48,090 bases of DNA from positions 1 to 48,090 of the forward strand of contig JANOAR010000284.1 of the NCBI GenBank assembly GCA_031411235.1, in the 5' to 3' direction. The notes beneath the pieces were generated by a model, which was not told the origin of the DNA, ran no database searches, and saw only the letters and a program-made list of their open reading frames with translations. Shown piece by piece: positions 1 to 6,704 of this stretch. Numbering within the stretch: position 1 is the stretch's first letter; every line of letters starts with the position of its first letter. Source of the stretch: JANOAR01 sp031411235 (GTDB lineage: Bacteria; Verrucomicrobiota; Verrucomicrobiia; Verrucomicrobiales; Verrucomicrobiaceae). The translations under genes were made by a program, and so were the position numbers.

Positions 1-84
1 AATGAAACGGATGAATGTAGATACTGAATCAGGTAGTGTTTGCATAAGACCCGCAAGATCGTCCGCTCGCGGTTCAAACACACC

Positions 85-119
85 GCCGTGGAGCCACGCC
101 ACGCGCGAGGCTCCACGGC
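85..119. repeat. Perfect 11-bp hairpin (REP-like)
   Basis: The arms GCCGTGGAGCC (85-95) and GGCTCCACGGC (109-119) pair perfectly around a 13-nt loop. On the minus strand the palindrome is preceded by GGAG, the kind of tetranucleotide that heads many REP sequences. It lies in gene-poor DNA downstream of the methyltransferase. No T-run follows, so a repeat element fits better than a terminator. Confidence 0.55.
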
Positions 120-214
120 TCCACTCACCCCACGCTCACACTCTCCGAATGCCACACACCGCACTGCTTCATCGTAAGTCCCGCGCAGCGGCTTCGTTCA
201 ACAAGCAGCAGCAC

Positions 215-304
215 CCAACGGAAGGGGGCTTGGTGCAGTAGCCAGCTTGTCTTTCATTTGGGTATCAGTTCCTTTGCTCATATCATTCCTCCCCCTTCCG
301 TTGG
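215..304. repeat. 14-bp inverted repeat spanning the methyltransferase 3' end
   Basis: CCAACGGAAGGGGG (215-228) is the exact reverse complement of 291-304. The 62-bp spacer holds the methyltransferase stop codon, and the right arm encodes its last residues. It could be a stem-loop that ends the minus-strand transcript or the edge of a mobile segment. Apart from this and the hairpin at 85-119, I see nothing convincing in bases 1-282. Confidence 0.5.
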
Positions 305-855
305 TGTGCTAATTCGTTGGCCCCACTTGCGGAGCGTTTCATGAAAACGAGCCAATGGGTTTTCGCAGTCTTCCCGCAGCGTTGACCAATCAGCGGCCGC
401 TCTGGAGTTAGCGCGAGGATTTGTGACACTGGCACCTCATGCTCGTTCCATTTGAAGATCAGCGCCCCCTCTGGCTTGAGGACTCGGAAGCACTCAGCGA
501 ATCCACGGCGGATCATCTCGCGCCAGTCGCCTTCCAGCTTCCCATATTTCTTCGCCTGCCAGCCCTTCTTACCAGCGCGGACGAGGTGCGGAGGGTCGAA
601 CACCACCATTGCGAAGTGATCGGCAGTGAACGGCAGTTCTGTGAAGTCCGCCACGATGTCGGGATTGATTTCGAGAGTGCGGACGCCCCCCGAGCTGCTC
701 ACGTCTGGCAGAGCATGGGTCTCGCGGCGTTTGTCCACGAACACGGCGCGGCTATCCTGCCTGTCGAACCAGAACATTTTCGAGCCACAACAGGCGTCGA
801 GAACGGGGGCCAACAAGGCGCTGCTGCCAAGAATCGGGGCGGTGGAGTCTTTCAT
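283..855 (-). CDS. Phage-like class I SAM-dependent DNA methyltransferase
   Basis: This 190-residue protein has the layout of small phage or prophage adenine methyltransferases. A SAM-binding loop (LDACCGSKMFWFD, residues 19-31) is followed by an acidic residue after strand 2 (FVDKR, 39-43) and the catalytic DPPH motif (87-90). The C-terminal half (FRVLKPEGALIFKWNE) matches the late strands of the fold. DPPH in place of DPPY or NPPY is common in these phage-type enzymes, so the target is probably DNA, but the specificity cannot be read. The gene starts at ATG 855 and stands alone on the minus strand, divergent from the toxin-antitoxin pair. No restriction enzyme is nearby, which suggests an orphan methyltransferase of phage origin. 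A methyltransferase acting on another substrate is a weaker alternative. Confidence 0.8.
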   Translation of the reverse strand: MKDSTAPILGSSALLAPVLDACCGSKMFWFDRQDSRAVFVDKRRETHALPDVSSSGGVRTLEINPDIVADFTELPFTADHFAMVVFDPPHLVRAGKKGWQAKKYGKLEGDWREMIRRGFAECFRVLKPEGALIFKWNEHEVPVSQILALTPERPLIGQRCGKTAKTHWLVFMKRSASGANELAHQRKGEE

Positions 856-922
856 GGTATCGGACTTGGGTTGCGCCCCGCTTCAGGCAGAGCTAGTTCG
901 TTCGCCTCGCTGAAAGCGCCAA

Positions 923-961
923 TTGACATCACATGCGGTATCGGTTCTGATACCATGTGAT
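923..961 (+). promoter_or_regulatory. Promoter and palindromic operator at the toxin start
   Basis: TTGACA (923-928) matches the -35 consensus, and TCTGAT (946-951) lies 17 nt downstream as a weak -10. An inverted repeat overlaps it: ATCACATGCGGTATC (928-942) pairs with GATACCATGTGAT (949-961), 13 paired positions with a 2-nt bulge. The right arm covers the toxin GTG start at 957. Toxin-antitoxin operons are usually autorepressed by the DNA-binding antitoxin at such a palindrome, so this is the inferred operator. Confidence 0.65.
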
Positions 962-1370
962 CAGAGCCGTGATTGGTACCAATGTCCTCATTGCCGCCCT
1001 TCGTTCTTCATCAGGAGCCAGCCACCAGATCATTCTGGCGGCAGACAGAGGTGATTTTCAGATGGCACTCTCTGTCCCGTTGCTCGCTGAGTATGACGAT
1101 GTTTCGACACGGCCTGACATGGGAATCACCATTCCTGCGTCTGCCGTGGATGCGATCATCCGGCGCATCGCGATGGTGGCCCACAAGCAGCAGATTTACT
1201 TTCTCTGGCGGCCCATTCTCCCAGACCCCAAGGACGACATGGTGCTGGAGGTGGCCATTGCTTCGGGTGCCACGCACATCGTCACCTTCAACCGCAAAGA
1301 CCTTCGATTAGCCTCCCAGTTTGGCATCATCGTTTTACCTCCCGCAGACTTCATCCGACTCCTACCATGA
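957..1370 (+). CDS. PIN-domain toxin, COG1569-like, first catalytic Asp replaced by Gly
   Basis: This 137-residue protein matches the PIN family of toxin-antitoxin RNases along its whole length. It opens with MIRAVIGTNVLIAAL, where the family has an invariant Asp before TNV; here residue 7 is Gly (codon GGT). The other acidic positions are present: Glu45 in LLAEYDDV and Asp90/93/94 in DPKDD, followed by the family-typical SGATHIVTFNRKDL. PIN enzymes cut RNA with Mg2+ held by three or four acidic residues, so losing the first probably weakens or abolishes cleavage. The start is GTG 957, because the ATG two bases earlier is in a different frame. The stop overlaps the antitoxin start (ATGA, 1367-1370), so the genes are translationally coupled with the toxin first. 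Confidence 0.88.
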   Translation: MIRAVIGTNVLIAALRSSSGASHQIILAADRGDFQMALSVPLLAEYDDVSTRPDMGITIPASAVDAIIRRIAMVAHKQQIYFLWRPILPDPKDDMVLEVAIASGATHIVTFNRKDLRLASQFGIIVLPPADFIRLLP

Positions 1371-1606
1371 GCAGCCTCAGCCTTCGATTACCCGACTCCA
1401 TCCACCGCCACCTCAAGCGTGCGGCGGACATTGATGGCATCTCCATCAACCAGTTCATCAGTCTGGCCGTGGCCGAGAAGCTGTCGGCTTTGCAGACTTA
1501 TGACATCATCGCCGAGCGAGCCAAAGGCGGATCACGGAAGGGTTTTCTTCAGGCGATGGCCCTGATTCCCAAGGGGCCAATCGTGGAGGGCGATGAACCC
1601 CGATGA
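1367..1606 (+). CDS. Ribbon-helix-helix antitoxin (HicB-like C-terminal type)
   Basis: This 79-residue protein starts with a ribbon-helix-helix DNA-binding fold: strand LSLRLPDS (4-11), helix HRHLKRAADIDG, turn, and second helix SINQFISLAVAEKLSAL. The family motif ISINQFI is clear. The C-terminal tail (about residues 48-79) is expected to wrap around the PIN toxin and block its active site. The gene overlaps the toxin by 4 bp. As the DNA-binding partner it is the likely repressor acting at the palindrome over the toxin start. If the toxin is inactive, as its missing Asp suggests, this gene may survive mainly as a regulator. Confidence 0.85.
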   Translation: MSSLSLRLPDSIHRHLKRAADIDGISINQFISLAVAEKLSALQTYDIIAERAKGGSRKGFLQAMALIPKGPIVEGDEPR

Positions 1607-1747
1607 ACCCAACCAAGGCGGACAATGGTGCTGCTGGACAACGGGAGGGGCGCTTGTTGTCTCCCGTGTCTCAGCTTAGCCGTTCGCCTAAACTGACCCG
1701 TGGCACGCGTGGCATAGGGTAAGGATCAAGATCCCCACTGGCTCCGC

Positions 1748-2782
1748 CTAACGAGTCCCCGCCGACTTTCCTTTGACCCGTTGCAGCGTCCACTCGGTCA
1801 CGTCTTTGATCACTTGCTCGCGCTGCACGTCGTGCAGCAGCAGGTGGTAGCTGCGCGAGTACCAGTGCAGTTGTTTGTCCTTCGCCGCGACATAGCTGAA
1901 CAACTCATGCACTTGATCTGGCGAGGCGACGACGTCATTGGGCGAGGCGAGGAAGAGCACGGGTATCGTCGTTTCGGCAGCGGCTTGGGGGTTGTTGTCG
2001 AGGAGTTGGGAGATCTCGCGGATGAGGCGCAGCGAGAAGGCCGGCACACGATGGCTGGTGATGGCCATTTGCCCGCCGTACGTCGTGGAGCTGGTGGACT
2101 GCACTTTGTTTTCATCAATCCCGCTCAGCGTGCCCAGACGGAAGGATAGGCGAGGCAGCAGCCGCGAGGTTGCGATGATGGCGAGTCGTTGGCCCAGGCT
2201 GACTTTCACCCGAACACCTGCGAGTGGGGAGGCGAGGATGAGGGCGGCGGGTTGGGTCTTGGGGGCGTCGATGGAGTGCAGGGCGATGAGGCTCCCGAGG
2301 CTCTCGCCATACCAGACGATGGGCAGGCCGGGGTGCCGAGTGCGCACGAGCCCATGCAGGGTGCGCAAGTCATTGAGCCATTGCTTCTTGTTTTGAATAT
2401 CGCCACGCGCAGCGGGCTCGGGGTCGAGGCCCTGGCCGCGTAGTTCATAGGCATAGACGGTCATGCCCGCCTGGGGCAAACGTTCGCCTAGCAGCCAAAA
2501 GTCTGAGGCGGCACCACTGAGTCCATGCACGGCGATGACGATGGCGTGCGGCTTCGCGCCCTTGGCCACGGGCCATACTTTCATCGGCATGGTCTTGCCA
2601 TCGTAGCTCGTCCATTGGCCCTCACCGAGCGATGGGGGCGCTCGCTTATGGCTGGGTAAGCTGGAGCACGAGGCGAGGAGAAGCGCCAGCGTGGTCGGGG
2701 CGAGCGTGCGCAGCCAGCGTGCGCGGGGAGCGCTCCCGTGCGGGGGGGGCTCAGAGGCTGCGGTGTTGGAAATAGTGTTCAA
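1748..2782 (-). CDS. Alpha/beta-hydrolase lipoprotein, lysophospholipase/monoacylglycerol lipase-like
   Basis: This 344-residue hydrolase has a lipoprotein signal: positive stretch RARWLR, hydrophobic TLAPTTLALLLAS, then Cys39. The alpha/beta-hydrolase features follow in order: oxyanion HG (86-87, VHGLSGAASDFW), nucleophile elbow GESLGS with Ser161, the Asp loop ASPNDVVASPD, and His in SYHLLLHD near the C-terminus. The overall pattern resembles monoacylglycerol lipases (Hydrolase_4) acting on lipid esters at the cell envelope. The only start before the lipobox in this frame is TTG 2782, which gives a 32-bp overlap with the upstream M14 gene and suggests coupled translation. A run of eight C (coding strand, 2742-2749) lies between the start and the signal peptide, so slippage or a start-site error is possible. 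Confidence 0.85.
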   Translation of the reverse strand: MNTISNTAASEPPPHGSAPRARWLRTLAPTTLALLLASCSSLPSHKRAPPSLGEGQWTSYDGKTMPMKVWPVAKGAKPHAIVIAVHGLSGAASDFWLLGERLPQAGMTVYAYELRGQGLDPEPAARGDIQNKKQWLNDLRTLHGLVRTRHPGLPIVWYGESLGSLIALHSIDAPKTQPAALILASPLAGVRVKVSLGQRLAIIATSRLLPRLSFRLGTLSGIDENKVQSTSSTTYGGQMAITSHRVPAFSLRLIREISQLLDNNPQAAAETTIPVLFLASPNDVVASPDQVHELFSYVAAKDKQLHWYSRSYHLLLHDVQREQVIKDVTEWTLQRVKGKSAGTR

Positions 2783-3521
2783 GCGTGGCTTCGATACAGC
2801 TCTGCTGGGCGAGCACCCGGTCGTCGAGGCTGAACTCTGATGGCGTCTCGACGGTGAGTGTGGTTGGGCAACCGAGATGGTAGAGCACTATGGCCTCTGG
2901 GCCTACGATGTCGCTGGGGATTATGCGGCGGTGGAGGACGCCATTTTTTGCCCGATGCCCGTCGATGTTTGTCCTGGGATCGCGCGGAATGTGGCTGGCA
3001 CTAGCGGTCAGGGCGAGGTCGGCGTGCAGGGCACGAGCGTCGGCACTGAGTTGGTAAATGTAGCTGCCCTGGCCATCGTAGTCCTCGTGCAGGCAGAGGC
3101 CGAGGCTCAGCTTGCGCGGCTTCACCAACCGCTGCCATGGGCCGCAAATGGGATCGCGCGGCAGATGGAAGCGACGATTCAGATCAAGCCCGCGATAATC
3201 GACGCGCGTGTTTCGGGCCAGTCCCACGGGGTTCAAACAGGGGCAGATGAGAAACGCCTCGCGCCGCAGTAAGTCGAGATGTGCCTCGGCCCAGGCAAGC
3301 AATCCCCAGGCCGCTCCTGGCTCGTCGCCATGCACGCCGGCGGAGAGATAAACGGTGCGCTCGCCGCGCACTGCGGCTTTGCTCTCCAGCGCAAAAATAG
3401 GCAAGCCCTCGACCTCGGCGAGGGGCGTGATGTGCATCTTGGACAGGCGGGCCACTCGCTGCCATGCCGTGAGCAGGGCCGCAGCGTCATGGGCGCGATG
3501 GCGTGGGAGCAGGGCTGGCAT
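2751..3521 (-). CDS. M14-type zinc carboxypeptidase / aspartoacylase-like protein
   Basis: This 256-residue protein carries the zinc-binding HxxE of the M14 fold in AGVHGDEPGA (His64, Glu67). The third ligand is His145 in LGLCLHEDYDG. The family Asn-Arg pair is at 115-116 (DLNRRF). Relatives include gamma-D-glutamyl-meso-DAP amidases (MpaA), succinylglutamate desuccinylases and aspartoacylases. The length and the missing signal peptide suggest a cytoplasmic enzyme, possibly recycling murein peptides, but the substrate is not readable. The start is ATG 3521. The 3' end overlaps the following lipoprotein hydrolase, so the two are probably cotranscribed, perhaps with the membrane-protein gene 22 bp upstream. 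Confidence 0.82.
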   Translation of the reverse strand: MPALLPRHRAHDAAALLTAWQRVARLSKMHITPLAEVEGLPIFALESKAAVRGERTVYLSAGVHGDEPGAAWGLLAWAEAHLDLLRREAFLICPCLNPVGLARNTRVDYRGLDLNRRFHLPRDPICGPWQRLVKPRKLSLGLCLHEDYDGQGSYIYQLSADARALHADLALTASASHIPRDPRTNIDGHRAKNGVLHRRIIPSDIVGPEAIVLYHLGCPTTLTVETPSEFSLDDRVLAQQSCIEATLEHYFQHRSL

Positions 3522-3543
3522 GGAATCGTGCGCGAGCCGTTGT

Positions 3544-4296
3544 TTATCGCCTGCTGTTCAGCTTCGCCAGCAAGCGCAGGATTTCTATATAGAGCCACAC
3601 CAGCGTGACGAGCAGGCCGAAGGCTGCATACCACTCCATGTATTTCGGGGCACCGTAGCTCACACCATTTTCGATGAAGTCGAAGTCGAGCACCAAATTC
3701 AGCGCCGCGAGGACGACGACAAAACCCGAGAACGCGATGCCCACCCAGCCATTGCCAAATACACCGGGAATCTGGATGTGGAAGAAGGTGCCCAACACCC
3801 AGGCCACGAGGTAAAAAATCAAGACCCCACCCGTCGCCGCGATGACACCGAGGCGGAAATTTTGCGAGGGCCTGATAGCACCAGTGGAATAGGCGGCCAG
3901 CAGCGCGAGCAGCACGCCGCAAGTCAGCAACGCCGAGGTCAGCACGATGCCGTGCGACATGCTTTCGTATCTGTAAGAGAGGACGCCGATTATAACGCCT
4001 TTCCCTGCGGCATACACGGGCGAGAGCAGGGGTGCGGTCTTGGGCACGAAGCCGATGACAAGGGCGAGCACGAAGGGAATGATCCAGCCAAAGGTCAGCG
4101 CCGGGGCAAACCAAGCAGGTGCTGCGCCGCCCTCGCCCGCCGCCTGCCAGGCCCACGTCGCCGTGGTCATGAGGATCATCGTGAGGATGCCTGTCTTGAT
4201 CACAGCACCCGAGAGCGTCATGCGCTCGGAGCCCGCCAACTCTGAGGCGGCGTTGCGGAAGGTGTTGTCACTGAGGGCTGGGTTGCTGGTGCGCAT
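3544..4296 (-). CDS. Bax inhibitor-1 / YccA-like integral membrane protein
   Basis: This is a seven-helix membrane protein of 250 residues when started at ATG 4296 (MRTSNPALSD). The open frame runs farther upstream but only through heptad-repeat DNA, so those codons are unlikely to be used. Helices include VIKTGILTMILMTTATWAW, LTFGWIIPFVLALVIGFV, VLTSALLTCGVLLALLAAY and the last, FGLLVTLVWLYIEILRLLA. The Bax1-I signature is visible: charged loops between helices and an acidic segment LDFDFIENG before the final helix. Family members act as pH-sensitive calcium leak channels or as partners of FtsH; the role here is unknown. It may head a minus-strand operon with the M14 and lipoprotein genes. 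Confidence 0.85.
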   Translation of the reverse strand: MRTSNPALSDNTFRNAASELAGSERMTLSGAVIKTGILTMILMTTATWAWQAAGEGGAAPAWFAPALTFGWIIPFVLALVIGFVPKTAPLLSPVYAAGKGVIIGVLSYRYESMSHGIVLTSALLTCGVLLALLAAYSTGAIRPSQNFRLGVIAATGGVLIFYLVAWVLGTFFHIQIPGVFGNGWVGIAFSGFVVVLAALNLVLDFDFIENGVSYGAPKYMEWYAAFGLLVTLVWLYIEILRLLAKLNSRR

Positions 4297-4307
4297 GGGG
4301 GCAGGAA

Positions 4308-4446
4308 ATAATGAGTGATGAATGATGGGTGATGAATCTCTGAAACTGAGAGCAGAGCGGCGTGTGTTGCAACCCCGCAACACACGGCCAAGCAAGTGCG
4401 TATCAGGCCCGATACAATTCATCACTCATCATTCATCACTCATCAT
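4308..4446. repeat. Heptad-periodic 30-bp inverted repeat
   Basis: Two 30-bp arms (4308-4337 and 4417-4446) are reverse complements at 28 of 30 positions, around a 79-bp spacer. Each arm is built of 7-bp units: the right arm reads ATTCATC ACTCATC ATTCATC ACTCATC AT. It fills the divergent space between the Bax-inhibitor-like gene and the oxidoreductase gene and ends 6 bp before the ATG at 4453. Confidence 0.8.
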
Positions 4447-4452
4447 TTTCCC

Positions 4453-5823
4453 ATGCCTTCCCGCCGCGCCTTCCTCGCCCAAACCACCGCCACCGCCGCT
4501 AGCATCGGTTTCCCCGCCGTCGTCCGCAGCGCCAGCCCCAACAGCCAACTGCAAGTCGCCTCAGTCGGCGCGAATGGCATGGCCTTGACCGACCTCAAAA
4601 ATATCTCCGAACACGCCAAGTTGAAGTATGTCGCCTTCTGCGATGTCGATAGCACCCGCTTCGACAAGGCCGATGCCGCCCTGCCCGGCGTCGCCCACTA
4701 CTCGGATTTCCGCGAAATGTTCGCGGCCATCGGCGACAAGATCGACGCGGTCAACGTCGCCATCCCCGACCACATGCACGCCCTCGCCAGTATCGAAGCG
4801 ATGAAGCTGGGCAAACATGTCTATTGCCAAAAGCCCCTCGCCCACACGGTGTGGGAGTGCCGCCAGATGCGCCTCTGGGCCGAGAAAAAAGGCGTCATCA
4901 CGCAGATGGGCAACCAGATCCACTCGGCGCTCGAATACCGCCTCGGCACCACGTTGATCAAAAGCGGAGCCATCGGCAAAATCAAAGAAGTGCTCTCGTG
5001 GGTCGGCGTCAGCGGCAACGAGCGCACCAAGCTGCTCGCCCCATCCGCCCCTGGCCCCGTGCCTGCCAGCCTGCGCTGGGATTCCTGGATCGGCTGCGCC
5101 CCCATGCGCGACTACGCGCCCGATGCGTACTGCCCCTTCGTCTGGCGCGACTGGCAGGACTTCGGCGGCGGTGCGCTGGGGGACTTCGGCTGCCATGTCC
5201 TCGATCCCGTTTTCACCGCCCTCGGCTTGCAGGCTCCGATCTCCGTCGTCGCCGATAACAGTGGGTTTAACGATCAAGTCTGGCCCTACACCGAGAAGGT
5301 GCGCTGGACGTTCCCCGGCAACGAACTCATCGCTGGCAAGACCCTCAACGTCACCTGGACGGATGGCTACATGAAGCCCGACCGCAAGCTCGCGCAGATG
5401 CCACCAAACCTAGAGCTGCCCGGCGCAGGCTCCATTTTCATCGGCGAACTGGGCATCATGGTCATGCCACACGTCGGCGCACCGCGCCTGTATCCGCAGG
5501 AAAAATTTGCCAGCTTCAAATACCCCGAAATGCCCAAGATCGAGAGCCATTGGCACCGCTGGATCAATGGCATCCTGGAAAATAAGCCGACCACCGACGG
5601 CTTCCACTACGCGGGTTGGCTCGCCGAGACTGTGCAGCTCGGCAACGTCGCCACCCGCATGGCCACCCGCCCCGCTGATTCGCGCGGTGGCCTGAATCTC
5701 GATAGCCCCAAGGCCACCGTCTTGGAATGGAACGCCGAGACCATGAAGATCGCCAACCACCCCGAAGCCGAGCGCCTGCTGAGTAAGACCTACCGCGCCG
5801 GGTGGGAAGTGCCTGCGGCCTGA
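4453..5823 (+). CDS. Tat-exported Gfo/Idh/MocA family oxidoreductase
   Basis: The protein has 456 residues from ATG 4453. The N-terminus MPSRRAFLAQTTATAAS is a twin-arginine (Tat) signal, which fixes this start; earlier in-frame codons are repeat DNA. The mature part has the NAD(P)-binding Rossmann domain, the VNVAIPDHMHA segment and the QKPLAHTVWE motif, the PVC-style version of the family EKPxA lysine-proline motif. The C-terminal half is the GFO/IDH/MocA substrate domain (DSWIGCAP, DFGCHVLDPVFTALGL). Such exported enzymes with pre-bound cofactor are abundant in Verrucomicrobiota and Planctomycetota and are thought to oxidise or rearrange sugars outside the cytoplasm. The substrate is unknown. 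The stop codon sits in a REP-like palindrome. Confidence 0.93.
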   Translation: MPSRRAFLAQTTATAASIGFPAVVRSASPNSQLQVASVGANGMALTDLKNISEHAKLKYVAFCDVDSTRFDKADAALPGVAHYSDFREMFAAIGDKIDAVNVAIPDHMHALASIEAMKLGKHVYCQKPLAHTVWECRQMRLWAEKKGVITQMGNQIHSALEYRLGTTLIKSGAIGKIKEVLSWVGVSGNERTKLLAPSAPGPVPASLRWDSWIGCAPMRDYAPDAYCPFVWRDWQDFGGGALGDFGCHVLDPVFTALGLQAPISVVADNSGFNDQVWPYTEKVRWTFPGNELIAGKTLNVTWTDGYMKPDRKLAQMPPNLELPGAGSIFIGELGIMVMPHVGAPRLYPQEKFASFKYPEMPKIESHWHRWINGILENKPTTDGFHYAGWLAETVQLGNVATRMATRPADSRGGLNLDSPKATVLEWNAETMKIANHPEAERLLSKTYRAGWEVPAA

Positions 5824-5851
5824 GCGCAGGCCAGCGGCCTGTCCGCGCTAC
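5823..5851 (-). repeat. GTAG-headed REP-like palindrome at a stop codon
   Basis: On the minus strand a GTAG head (5851-5848) is followed by CGCGGACAGGCCGCTGGCCTGCGCT. The core CAGGCC-agc-GGCCTG (5827-5841) is a perfect 6-bp stem, flanked by AGCGC/GCGCT. It begins inside the TGA stop of the oxidoreductase gene. A second hairpin, GCCTGCG (5811-5817) with CGCAGGC (5825-5831), places that stop in its loop. The GTAG head plus imperfect palindrome is the layout of RAYT-associated REPs. Confidence 0.6.
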
Positions 5852-5897
5852 GCTAGTGACTTGCCACTTTCCCTGGCTGCGGTTAAAATCACACAAG

Positions 5898-6698
5898 ATG
5901 ACGAAGAAAAACCCATTCCCAGGAATGAACCCCTACCTTGAAGAGCACTGGTCGGATGTGCATTCTTCGCTCATCACCTTTATTCGTGTGGAATTGGGTA
6001 TCGAACTTCCAGACGACCTCTCGGCGCGGTCTGAAGTGGACATCACCGTGGTGGACGATAACAAGGACTACCGCCCTGATGTGAGCGTCACCGAGGACAG
6101 TTGGCGCTACGGGCTACCGCCAGTGTGGTCGCCCGAGGCCGATGCGGCGGGCGGCGGAGTGCTCACCGTCACGGAGCCGATGCTGGTCAAGGTGCCGACT
6201 GAGAAGCGGCGCTGGATCGAGATTCGCGATGGCAACGGCAAGCTCATCACCGTCATCGAAATCCTCAGTCCATCGAACAAACTGAGTGGTCGCCGCAGTT
6301 ATGTTTTCAAACGCAACGATATGTGTGCGGCACGGGTCAATGTCGTGGAGATCGACCTGCTGCGCGGAGGAATGCACACCGTGGATGTGCCGCTGCGCGA
6401 TATATATGATCCTCACAACGGTGGTAGTCTCGACTACCTCGTGTGCGTGAACCGCGCCGCCGCCGATGGTCGTCGCGAGGTGTATCAAGGCCAGCTCGAT
6501 GAGCGCTTGCCCGTCATTCGCATTCCTCTGCGCACGACGGACGCAGATGTGCCATTGGATCTGCAAGCGCTCATTGACCGCTGTTACGAAACAGGCCGTT
6601 ACTGGAAGCTCGATTACCACCGTGAACCCATCCCGCCGCTATCAGAAAAAAATAAGCGCTTAGCCGATACCGTTCTGCGGGAAGCGGGTCTGCGGTGA
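5898..6698 (+). CDS. DUF4058 family protein
   Basis: This 266-residue protein opens with the DUF4058 signature (KNPFPGMNPYLEEHWSDVHSSL), followed by family blocks such as DYRPDVSV, ITVIEILSPSNKL and DIYDPHNGGSLDY. The ATG at 5898 is chosen because it directly precedes the signature; the open frame reaches back to 5802 only through the REP-like palindrome. No signal peptide or membrane segment is seen, so it is cytoplasmic. The charged core (EILSP with nearby K, R and E) resembles a nuclease-type fold, but the family has no established biochemical function. It is common in cyanobacteria, Planctomycetota and Verrucomicrobiota. It follows the oxidoreductase gene by 74 bp, so cotranscription is possible. 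Confidence 0.88.
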   Translation: MTKKNPFPGMNPYLEEHWSDVHSSLITFIRVELGIELPDDLSARSEVDITVVDDNKDYRPDVSVTEDSWRYGLPPVWSPEADAAGGGVLTVTEPMLVKVPTEKRRWIEIRDGNGKLITVIEILSPSNKLSGRRSYVFKRNDMCAARVNVVEIDLLRGGMHTVDVPLRDIYDPHNGGSLDYLVCVNRAAADGRREVYQGQLDERLPVIRIPLRTTDADVPLDLQALIDRCYETGRYWKLDYHREPIPPLSEKNKRLADTVLREAGLR

Positions 6699-6704
6699 AG
6701 CCGC

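Noticed and set aside
2..241. Small open frame at the window start
   Set aside because: No recognisable sequence; it runs through a hairpin and ends at the inverted repeat.
439..960. Plus-strand open frame over the methyltransferase
   Set aside because: Antisense to a protein with clear SAM and DPPH motifs; no domain of its own.
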